Origin: Acholeplasmataceae bacterium
Lineage (GTDB): Bacteria > Bacillota > Negativicutes > Acidaminococcales > Acidaminococcaceae
Length of the DNA: 5,795 nt
Assembly: GCA_012719555.1 (NCBI GenBank)
Contig: JAAYAE010000095.1
Location: 1-5,795, forward strand
Direction: 5' to 3'
Shown: positions 1 through 5,683 of the stretch, one piece after another
How the letters are laid out: the number at the start of each line of letters is the position of its first letter
How positions within the stretch are numbered: position 1 is the stretch's first letter
Translations under genes and position numbers: made by a program
Notes under the pieces: generated by a model
What the model was told of the DNA's origin: nothing
Databases searched by the model: none
The model's input: only the letters and a program-made list of their open reading frames with translations

Positions 1-14
1 ATTCATGAATGATA

Positions 15-20
15 TATAAT
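15..20 (+). promoter_or_regulatory. Possible -10 element upstream of the first gene
   Basis: A perfect TATAAT lies 40 nt upstream of the chosen start of the first gene, so transcription could begin near position 27 and leave a leader of about 34 nt. The matching -35 element would fall before the window begins and cannot be seen. A 10-bp palindrome, ATTCATGAAT, occupies positions 1-10 just upstream. This is suggestive only, because TATAAT-like strings are common in AT-rich DNA. Confidence 0.4.
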
Positions 21-44
21 GTTTTTAATTCAACAAAATGTTTT

Positions 45-53
45 AGGGAGGAG
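45..53 (+). promoter_or_regulatory. Ribosome binding site that sets the start of the RraA-like gene
   Basis: AGGGAGGAG is a near-perfect Shine-Dalgarno sequence placed 7 nt before the ATG at 61. The in-frame ATG at 19 has no such sequence and overlaps the likely promoter, so 61 is taken as the true start. Confidence 0.85.
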
Positions 54-60
54 TAATCAA

Positions 61-762
61 ATGTCAGTAGGAAATCGTGTATATTTAAAAAAACCAGTGG
101 TTGAACAAGCATTAGTGAATGGATTTTCCAGTATCCCAACGGCCAACATTGCAGATTGTATGGGAAGGTCTTGCGCTCTGGATCCCAGAGTACGATTGTT
201 ATCGTCGCCTAAGCAAGCGATAACAGTTGGTGTGGCCTTAACAGTTAAATCTCGATCTGGTGATAACCTAATGATTCATAAGGCATTAGATATTGCAGAA
301 CCAGGAGACGTTATTGTAGTTTCTAACGAGGGCGGCATTTTAAACAGAAGTTTAATGGGAGAAATAATGTTTACCTATGCCGGCTACAAGAAAATCACAG
401 GTATCGTACTTGATGGGCCTATCCGCGATATTGATGCGGCATCTGCAATAAATTACCCTATCTATGGAACGGGGACAACCCCTGGAGGTCCGTATAAAGA
501 AGGACCGGGTGAAATAAATGTTCCTATATCATGTGGAGGTATCAGCATTAATCCCGGTGATATTATTGTAATGGATGCAGATGGTGTAATTGTTATCCCC
601 TTGGCGGATGCAGTGGATGTTTTGAGATCAGCTAGTGCTTTTCAAGAACAGGACGTTGCAAAAGTTTTGGCAGCGGCTAACGGTACAGCTAAACGGGAAT
701 GGGTGGATAAAAAATTAGCAGAGAAAGAAATAGAAATAATAAATGGTTGTTATAAGGACTGA
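61..762 (+). CDS. RraA / 4-hydroxy-4-methyl-2-oxoglutarate aldolase family protein
   Basis: A 233-residue protein of the RraA-like fold. Members include the class II pyruvate aldolase HMG/CHA aldolase, which cleaves 4-hydroxy-2-oxo acids to pyruvate and can decarboxylate oxaloacetate, and E. coli RraA, a regulator of RNase E. The length fits HMG aldolase (about 230 residues) better than RraA (about 160). Visible family features are the N-terminal TANIADCMGR segment (27-36), GDNLMIHKAL (67-76), the EPGDVIVV loop (80-87), GGILNRSLMGE (91-101), the core DGPIRDID (118-125), and NPGDIIVMDADGVIVIP (164-180). E101, R122 and D123 form an acidic-X20-R-D spacing like the D-X20-R-D metal and substrate motif of HMG/CHA aldolases. 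The enzyme should be cytoplasmic and need a divalent metal. It is the first gene of an apparent operon with a symporter and an aminotransferase, which favours a catabolic role on a 2-oxo acid. The exact substrate is unknown, and many homologues are wrongly named 'dimethylmenaquinone methyltransferase'. Confidence 0.85.
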   Translation: MSVGNRVYLKKPVVEQALVNGFSSIPTANIADCMGRSCALDPRVRLLSSPKQAITVGVALTVKSRSGDNLMIHKALDIAEPGDVIVVSNEGGILNRSLMGEIMFTYAGYKKITGIVLDGPIRDIDAASAINYPIYGTGTTPGGPYKEGPGEINVPISCGGISINPGDIIVMDADGVIVIPLADAVDVLRSASAFQEQDVAKVLAAANGTAKREWVDKKLAEKEIEIINGCYKD

Positions 763-775
763 CTTTAAGATTGAA

Positions 776-783
776 GAGGGGGA
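776..783 (+). promoter_or_regulatory. Ribosome binding site that sets the start of the symporter gene
   Basis: GAGGGGGA sits 5 nt before the ATG at 789. A longer reading frame would begin at a TTG at 771, but this purine run lies inside that extension and points to 789. Confidence 0.8.
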
Positions 784-788
784 TTCAC

Positions 789-2027
789 ATGTACAATTTT
801 TTGATGGGAAAGAAGTATCTGCCATATCGCATTGCTTTGGGATTTATATTAGGCATTATTGTCGGGCTGTTCTTTTATGACTTTTCTCTTTGGATTAAAC
901 CTGCGGGAACACTATTTATGAATCTGATTAAAATGCTAATTGTTCCCGTTATATTTTTTAGTGTTACAAGCGGTATAGCCGCTATTGGTGATGTACAAAA
1001 GCTAAAACGTGTTGGTGGTAAGGTTGTTTTGGTTTATGTAGCAATGACGGTTTTAGCATGCTTAATAGGTATTGTATTGGTAAATATTGTGCATCCTGGT
1101 GCTAATTTTGATTTGACGGGAATGAAGGATTTTGACCCTTCCAAAGTAAAAGCTCCAAATTTTGGCGATTTCTTGTTTAATATGGTGCCGACGAATATTG
1201 TGGACTCTATGGTTAAGGGAGATATTATGCAATTAATTTTTTTCACAGTTCTTTTTGGTATAGCGCTAGTATATATTGGTGATAAGGCAAAGCGTGTAGT
1301 ACAGGTTTGCAGCGAGATTGCTAGTGTTATTTACAAAATGTTAGATATTATCATGCTGTATGCGCCATTGGGCGTATTTGCATTGATGGCAAATACCACA
1401 GCTGTATATGGTTCACAATTATTTGGAGTTTTAGCAAAATTTGTTTTTACTGATTGGGTAGGGTGTTTTGTCATTTGGTCAGTTTTGAGCGGAGCAACTT
1501 ATGTTTATACAAAGGTGGATTATATGCGCTTTTGCAAAGCAATGATACCAATTTGGGTTAATACTGTAGCAACGAATTCAAGTGCAGGTACTATTCCCAT
1601 CACGTTGAATGTTGTAACTGAAAAATTGAAGATCCCAATGAGCATTGCTTCATTTTCTATTCCTCTAGGGGCAACAATTAATCTAACAGGTGCTGCTTTG
1701 TACAAGACAATTCTGGCTTTTTTTGTGGCAGAAATATATGGTTTAACGCTAACGCTCGACCAGATACTTATGGTTATTATGATTTCTACAATTATGTCCA
1801 TAGCAGCTCCGGGTATTCCTGGAGGAGGCATTGTAACAGGAGCCATTTTCTTAAATTTATTGGGATTACCAATGGATATGATGGGGCCTATTGCCGGTAT
1901 GTATAGACTGATTGACATGTCACACACTACAGTGAATGTATCTGGAGATGTTTTAGGGACTATGCTCGTGGCAAAAAATGAAAAATTATGGACCGGTTCT
2001 GATTTTAACAATGCTATAGAAGAATAG
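789..2027 (+). CDS. Dicarboxylate/amino acid:cation symporter (DAACS, glutamate transporter homologue)
   Basis: A 412-residue inner-membrane secondary transporter of the GltP/GltPh/DctA family, with the expected length and a hydrophobic profile fitting eight helices plus two re-entrant hairpins. Recognisable parts are the TM2 signature NLIKMLIVPVIFFSVTSGIA (45-64), hairpin 1 TNSSAGTIP (262-270), TM7 PLGATINLTGAALY (292-305), hairpin 2 IAAPGIPGGGIV (338-349), and TM8 LIDMSHTTVNVSGD (374-387). By motif alignment with GltPh, D394, T398, N401 and D405 are kept (D376, T380, N383, D387). The acidic-substrate arginine R397 is H379, NMDGT is NLTGA (D312 becomes T300), D390 is Y372, and R276 is N263. 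Loss of R397 argues against simple glutamate, aspartate or dicarboxylate transport. The NLTGA motif recalls the serine/threonine carrier SstT. The family is secure; the substrate and coupling ion are not. It follows the aldolase-like gene by 26 nt and precedes the aminotransferase by 19 nt. Confidence 0.93.
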   Translation: MYNFLMGKKYLPYRIALGFILGIIVGLFFYDFSLWIKPAGTLFMNLIKMLIVPVIFFSVTSGIAAIGDVQKLKRVGGKVVLVYVAMTVLACLIGIVLVNIVHPGANFDLTGMKDFDPSKVKAPNFGDFLFNMVPTNIVDSMVKGDIMQLIFFTVLFGIALVYIGDKAKRVVQVCSEIASVIYKMLDIIMLYAPLGVFALMANTTAVYGSQLFGVLAKFVFTDWVGCFVIWSVLSGATYVYTKVDYMRFCKAMIPIWVNTVATNSSAGTIPITLNVVTEKLKIPMSIASFSIPLGATINLTGAALYKTILAFFVAEIYGLTLTLDQILMVIMISTIMSIAAPGIPGGGIVTGAIFLNLLGLPMDMMGPIAGMYRLIDMSHTTVNVSGDVLGTMLVAKNEKLWTGSDFNNAIEE

Positions 2028-2046
2028 ATATAAGGGAGAGAGTATT

Positions 2047-3243
2047 ATGTTAGCAAAAAGAATGAGTAATTTTTCGGGGTCTCCAACATCAGCGTTAATT
2101 GCACGTGTAGCTGAATTACGGGCTGAGGGCAAAAATATAATTTCTTTAAATGTTGGTGAACCTGATTTTGGAACTCCTGATTATATTAAAGTTGCAGGGA
2201 TTAAGGCAATTGTAGATAATTTCACAAAATATACAGCGGGTACAGGAATTATAGATTTGCGGAAAGCAATCTCGGCAAAGCTGAAAGCCGATAATGGTGT
2301 AGAATATGAAACTAACGAGATTTGCGTTACTGTAGGGGCAAAACAGGCTATTTTTAACGCTGTTATGGCTATTGCGGGCGAAGGCGACGAAGTAATACTG
2401 CCAATACCGTGCTGGGTAAGCTATACGGAGATAATTAAATTAGCAGGTGCAACTCCTGTATTTGTTAAGGTGAAAAATGATGAAGGTTTTGCTTTAGATT
2501 TGGAGGCCATTGAAGCTGCCATCACGCCAAAAACTCGTGGTATAATTATTTGTACACCTAATAACCCTACGGGAGCAGTTTATACCGAAGAAAGTTTGAG
2601 AAAATTAGCAGAGTTGGCTGTAAAGCATGATTTCTACGTTATTTCTGATGAAATTTATGAAAAACTAATTTATGACGGAGAAAAACATTTTTCTTTAGCG
2701 TCAATTTCACAAGAAGTTAAGGAACACACGGTTACTATTAATGGATGTTCAAAAGCTTATGCTATGACAGGATGGCGCCTAGGATATTTGGCAGCAACTA
2801 AAGAATTTGTTAGTGGAATAGGGAAAATTCAGAGCCAAACAACTTCAGCGGCTAGTGCTATTTCTCAAAAAGCAGCCGTGGCGGCCTTGACCGGACCGCA
2901 ACATGATTTAGCCGTTATGGTAGCAGAATTTGATAAAAGACGTAAATATGTAATGGAAAGGTTAAATGCAATTAAAGGCGTGAGTTGTTCCATGCCCAAA
3001 GGCGCATTTTATATCTTGCCGGATATTTCATTTTATTTAGGCTCGACATCAGATGAGGGAATCAAGATCAATGATGCTAAAGATTTTGCTAAATTTGTTC
3101 TTGAAAAGGAACAAGTAGCTCTAGTACCTGGAGAAGCCTTTAACATTGAGGGACGAATTCGTATATCATATTCTAATTCTATGGAAAATCTATGTGAGGC
3201 AATAAATAGATTGGAACATGCATTTTCGTTATTACGAGCATAA
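2047..3243 (+). CDS. Class I PLP-dependent aminotransferase, aspartate aminotransferase-like
   Basis: A 398-residue cytoplasmic fold-type I aminotransferase of the prokaryotic (subgroup Ib) aspartate aminotransferase kind, full length. It should transfer an amino group from an amino acid, typically aspartate, to 2-oxoglutarate. Visible landmarks are SLNVGEPDFGTP near 33-44, PIPCWVSYTE (119-128, with the ring-stacking W123), NNPTGA (172-177, N173 contacting PLP), SDEIYEKLIYDG (200-211, D201 binding the pyridine nitrogen and Y204 the PLP oxygen), SKAYAMTGWRLGY (235-247, Schiff-base lysine K236), and GRIRISYSNS (369-378, R372 binding the substrate alpha-carboxylate). All catalytic residues are present, so it should be active. 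AAGGGAGAG at 2032-2040 is its ribosome binding site. As last gene of the unit it probably deaminates the substrate brought in by the symporter or produces the 2-oxo acid used by the aldolase-like protein. Members of this subgroup can also accept other amino acids, so the aspartate call is provisional. Confidence 0.93.
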   Translation: MLAKRMSNFSGSPTSALIARVAELRAEGKNIISLNVGEPDFGTPDYIKVAGIKAIVDNFTKYTAGTGIIDLRKAISAKLKADNGVEYETNEICVTVGAKQAIFNAVMAIAGEGDEVILPIPCWVSYTEIIKLAGATPVFVKVKNDEGFALDLEAIEAAITPKTRGIIICTPNNPTGAVYTEESLRKLAELAVKHDFYVISDEIYEKLIYDGEKHFSLASISQEVKEHTVTINGCSKAYAMTGWRLGYLAATKEFVSGIGKIQSQTTSAASAISQKAAVAALTGPQHDLAVMVAEFDKRRKYVMERLNAIKGVSCSMPKGAFYILPDISFYLGSTSDEGIKINDAKDFAKFVLEKEQVALVPGEAFNIEGRIRISYSNSMENLCEAINRLEHAFSLLRA

Positions 3244-3258
3244 ACTTGCCCTCATATA

Positions 3259-3303
3259 AGCTGCTAACACAAGTAATAATTACTGTGTTAGCAGCTATTT
3301 TTA
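3259..3303 (+). terminator. Rho-independent terminator after the aminotransferase
   Basis: A perfect 13-bp stem pairs 3259-3271 (AGCTGCTAACACA) with 3284-3296 (TGTGTTAGCAGCT) around a 12-nt loop, followed after one base by TTTTT. It begins 16 nt after the aminotransferase stop codon and separates that unit from the regulator gene. The loop itself holds AGTAAT and ATTACT arms, so an alternative fold with one bulged base would make the hairpin longer still. Confidence 0.92.
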
Positions 3304-3332
3304 TTGCCCAAATTGCTTAAATAAACTATAAT
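3304..3332 (+). promoter_or_regulatory. Likely sigma-A-type promoter of the RpiR-family regulator
   Basis: TTGCCC (3304-3309) and a perfect TATAAT (3327-3332) are separated by 17 bp, giving a predicted transcript start near 3339. This lies between the upstream terminator and the gene start at 3366. A second TATAAT at 3339-3344 has no well-spaced -35. The -35 match is only partial (4 of 6). Confidence 0.55.
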
Positions 3333-3365
3333 ATGAAATATAATGCAAGGGAAAGATGTGGCGCG

Positions 3366-4214
3366 ATGGAATCTATAGCAAAGAAAATACAGGGACTTAC
3401 TCTTAGCAAAACAGAAAAAAAAATAGCAGACTATATCCTGGAAAATGAAGATGTTTTAGGCATCAAGACTGCTACTGATTTGGCCTTGGAAATTGGAGTT
3501 AGTGATACATCGATAATTCGATTTTTAAGGACATTAGGATTTTCCGGTTATGGAGAGTTCAAACGTATTATGTCTAAGCGTATGCTACAGCAGTACAACA
3601 CGTCAATGTTATCTAGTGAAAAATATATAAAAACAAGAGAGTTTGTTGATAAAAAGAATGTTTTAGTTGATGTGGTAAAATGTGCAGTAGACAATATGGA
3701 GTTAACTGTGCAGAATACGTCCATAGATACTATACGTGGAATTGCAGACTGTTTGATAAAAAGTAAAAGAAAATACATTTTTGCCTTTAGAGGAACAGCT
3801 TGTTGTGCAGATTACATGTATAGAAAGTTAATATATTTTCTTCCTGATGTTTTTTGTTGCGAGAGCGCAGATAGTTCGGCATTGGAGAGAATGGTTGATA
3901 TTACTGCCGGAGATTGTGTGCTTTTGTATAGTTTTCCTCGCTATTCGGAAATCAACTATTCTATTCTTGAATTGGCAAAGGAACATGGGGCAAAAGTTAT
4001 AGTTGTTACTGATAAGGTAACGTCACCATTAGCTGTTTATGCTGATTATTTACTTACAGCATCCATAAATGGCTTAGGGTTTACAAATTCTTATGTAGTA
4101 CCTATGTGCTTATCAGAAGCAATATTGTTGCTGGTCAGCAAACACGGTAGCAAAAATAAAAATAATCGTGCCACAAAAATAGATGAATATTTAGATAAAC
4201 ATTCCTTGTATTAG
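3366..4214 (+). CDS. RpiR-family transcriptional regulator (HTH plus SIS domain)
   Basis: A 282-residue cytoplasmic DNA-binding regulator, the usual length for the family. The N-terminal HTH domain (about 1-77) shows the typical pattern LTLSKTEKKIADYILEN, TATDLALEIGVSDTSIIRFLRTLGFSGYGEFK, with a recognition helix around 46-57. A SIS domain spans about 126-255, with FAFRGTACCADY (139-150), SFPRYS (189-194), HGAKVIVVTDKVTSPLAVYADYLL (208-230) and FTNSYVVP (239-246). SIS domains often bind phosphosugars, but here the usual G-x-G-x-S loop is replaced by FRGTA. SFPRYS is typical of an RpiR branch often found with amino-acid or other non-sugar genes. The start at 3366 is preferred over an ATG at 3333: it matches the family N-terminus, has AAGGGA upstream at 3348-3353 (spacing a little long), and the likely transcript start lies after 3333. 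The ligand is unknown. It may regulate the upstream aldolase-symporter-aminotransferase unit. Confidence 0.93.
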   Translation: MESIAKKIQGLTLSKTEKKIADYILENEDVLGIKTATDLALEIGVSDTSIIRFLRTLGFSGYGEFKRIMSKRMLQQYNTSMLSSEKYIKTREFVDKKNVLVDVVKCAVDNMELTVQNTSIDTIRGIADCLIKSKRKYIFAFRGTACCADYMYRKLIYFLPDVFCCESADSSALERMVDITAGDCVLLYSFPRYSEINYSILELAKEHGAKVIVVTDKVTSPLAVYADYLLTASINGLGFTNSYVVPMCLSEAILLLVSKHGSKNKNNRATKIDEYLDKHSLY

Positions 4215-4258
4215 TGCACAAATAACAGTATTTTATATTACACCTTGTCTTTCTATGA

Positions 4259-4287
4259 TTGAGTTTATAATGTCAAAGTGTTATACT
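4259..4287 (+). promoter_or_regulatory. Extended -10 promoter of the encapsulin operon
   Basis: TTGAGT (4259-4264) and TATACT (4282-4287) are separated by 17 bp, and a TG dinucleotide at 4279-4280 makes an extended -10. Transcription should start near 4294, about 29 nt before the ferritin ATG. A second TATAAT at 4266-4271 lies in the spacer, but its best -35 (TTGTCT, 4245-4250) is only 15 bp away, so it is less likely. I see no clear Fur or PerR box. Confidence 0.65.
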
Positions 4288-4309
4288 TAAGCCAAGTAAA
4301 TTTGTTAAT

Positions 4310-4314
4310 GGAGG
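4310..4314 (+). promoter_or_regulatory. Ribosome binding site that sets the start of the encapsulated ferritin
   Basis: GGAGG lies 8 nt before the ATG at 4323. A longer frame starts at the ATG at 4278, but that codon overlaps the promoter -10 region and lacks a Shine-Dalgarno sequence, so the 15-residue extension is rejected. Confidence 0.85.
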
Positions 4315-4322
4315 ATGATAAT

Positions 4323-4691
4323 ATGCCGGCTTTTGCAAACCCATTCCAAGGGAACGTTGAAAGAAAGTTAACAAAAGAAGAATTGATTCAAGCTGTTAGG
4401 CTAGATATCGCAGGAGAACTTGAGGCAATATATCTTTATGATGCTCATGTTCAAGCTACCGATGATGAAATAGCTAAAAAAGTTATTTCGGATATTCGAG
4501 ATGAGGAAAAGGCACATGTAGGGGAATTGATGACTTTGCTGAGAATTCTTGATCCTCAGGAAGCCGAACACTTCATGTCAGGTGAACAAGAAGTTAAAGA
4601 GATGCTTGCAGAGTTGGAAGCAACATCTAAGGATAAAGTATATGCTGAAGTTGCAAAGACTGCGGATACAATCGGCAGTCTTATGAAATAG
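4323..4691 (+). CDS. encFtn: Encapsulated ferritin (EncFtn-family ferroxidase cargo)
   Basis: A 122-residue, mostly helical ferritin-like protein that should oxidise Fe(II) to Fe(III) inside an encapsulin shell. From recalled family knowledge, residues 32-65 align without gaps to Rhodospirillum rubrum EncFtn, even with the same numbering. E32 and E34 are in GELEAIYLYD (31-40), and E62 and H65 are in RDEEKAHVGEL (59-69). E32, E62 and H65 are the ferroxidase centre residues that, in R. rubrum, come together across a dimer interface within a ring-shaped decamer. R. rubrum E31 is G31 here and W38 is L38. The C-terminus TIGSLMK (116-122) matches the cargo-loading peptide consensus (LTVGSL-like) and follows an E/K/A-rich linker of about 90-114. 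The segments TKEELIQAVRLDIAGEL and EEKAHVGELMTLLRILDP also resemble the ferritin-like domain fused to the archaeal Pyrococcus encapsulin. The shell gene follows by 22 nt with its own ribosome binding site, supporting co-transcription. The identification is strong from motifs, loading peptide and context combined. Confidence 0.95.
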   Translation: MPAFANPFQGNVERKLTKEELIQAVRLDIAGELEAIYLYDAHVQATDDEIAKKVISDIRDEEKAHVGELMTLLRILDPQEAEHFMSGEQEVKEMLAELEATSKDKVYAEVAKTADTIGSLMK

Positions 4692-4713
4692 AACTAAAAA
4701 GGGGGAATTCTTA

Positions 4714-5529
4714 ATGAGCTATTTAGCGAGAGAAGCATCCAATCTTTCGGAGGATTTTTGGGCAGAACTTGATGCTGCTGTTGTATCTGCTGCAAAGAAA
4801 GTTTTAACAGGCAGAAGATTTTTACATCTTTTTGGGCCTTTAGGTATAGGAACTGACAGCGTAGCTGTTGATGACGCTGATCAACTTAGTGAACAGGCAG
4901 AAGATGGATTACTTGTTACGGCGGGTAGAAAATATGTGCAAATACCCATGATTTATGATGATTTTAAAATTTTTGCCAAAGATTTGGAAAGTTCTAAAAA
5001 GGCAGGATTTCCTATAGATTTTTCTAAGGCAATTGCGTCTGCCTCGATTTGTGCATTTAAAGAAGATAAATTGATATACTTTGGTAATCAAGCGTTAGGC
5101 TATACAGGCCTTATGACGGCTGGCGGTGCAAATAAAATAAACAAAAAAGACTGGAGCAAGGGAGAGAATGCTTTTGCCGATGTTGCTGCTTCTATTGAAA
5201 TGCTCATGGCAAAAAGCATCTATGGAACTTATTCTCTTGTTGTAAGTCCTGATCTTTATTTACAGATGCAGCGTTTACAAGCAGGAACAGGGTTGCTTGA
5301 GGTTGAACGTGTGGAAAAATTGGTCGATGGGCATCTTTATAAGACACCTGTTCTCGGTAAAGAAAAAGCAGTGCTTGTATGTTCCGAGGCAACCAACATG
5401 GATCTGGTTGTTGGACAGGATATGGCTGCAGCTTATCTTGAACAGACCGAACTTAATCACAGCTTCAGAATTCTTGAGACAGCATTTCCTCGTATTAAAC
5501 GGGAACAAGCAATAGTTGTTTTTGGGTAA
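4714..5529 (+). CDS. enc: Family 1 encapsulin shell protein (HK97-fold nanocompartment)
   Basis: A 271-residue protein, typical in length for family 1 encapsulins (also called linocin M18 or Cfp29). It self-assembles into an icosahedral cytoplasmic shell. Visible features are the N-terminal helix LAREASNLSEDFWAELDAAV (4-23), which in this family helps form the inner cargo-binding site; the GRRFLHLFGPLGIG segment (33-46); the E-loop region (about 47-75); the long spine helix with FKEDKLIYFGNQALGYTGLM (115-134); the A-domain region YSLVVSPDLYLQMQRLQ (173-189) to TPVLGKEKAVLVCSE (211-225); and the closing strands VVGQDMAAAYLEQTE (232-246), FRILETAFPRIKREQAIVVF (251-270). The T. maritima flavin-contacting tryptophan (W87) region reads FKIFAKDLE here, so a bound flavin is less likely. 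GGGGGA at 4701-4706 is its ribosome binding site. The neighbouring ferritin with a loading peptide shows that this shell stores iron. Triangulation number cannot be read from sequence; the T=1 60-mer is common at this length. Confidence 0.96.
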   Translation: MSYLAREASNLSEDFWAELDAAVVSAAKKVLTGRRFLHLFGPLGIGTDSVAVDDADQLSEQAEDGLLVTAGRKYVQIPMIYDDFKIFAKDLESSKKAGFPIDFSKAIASASICAFKEDKLIYFGNQALGYTGLMTAGGANKINKKDWSKGENAFADVAASIEMLMAKSIYGTYSLVVSPDLYLQMQRLQAGTGLLEVERVEKLVDGHLYKTPVLGKEKAVLVCSEATNMDLVVGQDMAAAYLEQTELNHSFRILETAFPRIKREQAIVVFG

Positions 5530-5630
5530 TGTATGTCACAGCATTAAGAGTGCTGATATGTAAGGATAGATTTGTTTTTGTGAGTAAAAATTTGTTATAA
5601 AAAATAAAACATAGAAAAAATTATAATGTT

Positions 5631-5683
5631 ACCTCCAGAGTGGACAGTGAAAAAAACATTGTTTACTTCTGGAGGTTTTGTTT
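5631..5683 (+). terminator. Rho-independent terminator of the encapsulin operon
   Basis: ACCTCCAGA (5631-5639) pairs perfectly with TCTGGAGGT (5668-5676). Pairing continues inward through GTGG/TTAC (two G-T wobbles, T5667 bulged) and ACAGTG/CATTGT (one wobble), closing on an A-rich loop, for a stem of about 19 bp. TTTTGTTT follows directly. It lies about 100 nt after the encapsulin stop codon. Confidence 0.88.

Noticed and set aside
19..60. N-terminal extension of the RraA-like protein from an ATG at 19
   Set aside because: The extension overlaps the probable -10 element, lacks a ribosome binding site, and is not family-like; the ATG at 61 has an ideal Shine-Dalgarno sequence.
1520..2011. 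A 163-codon open frame on the minus strand within the symporter gene
   Set aside because: It lies fully inside a clear transporter gene, has no ribosome binding site evidence, and its protein resembles no family. It is a shadow of the coding strand.
4266..4285. TATAA-N10-TTATA dyad over the encapsulin promoter as a possible PerR/Fur-like operator
   Set aside because: Only five base pairs match, all A/T and overlapping the two -10 elements. It does not fit the 7-1-7 PerR or Fur patterns.
5275..5515. Small overlapping frames on both strands inside the encapsulin gene
   Set aside because: The encapsulin frame is unmistakable through this stretch, and the alternative products are low-complexity translations without family features.
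5539..5555. Small hairpin just after the encapsulin stop codon (CAGCATT / AGTGCTG)
   Set aside because: The stem is 7 bp with a wobble, the loop is only 3 nt, and no T-tract follows directly. The far stronger hairpin at 5631-5676 with its T-run is the better terminator.
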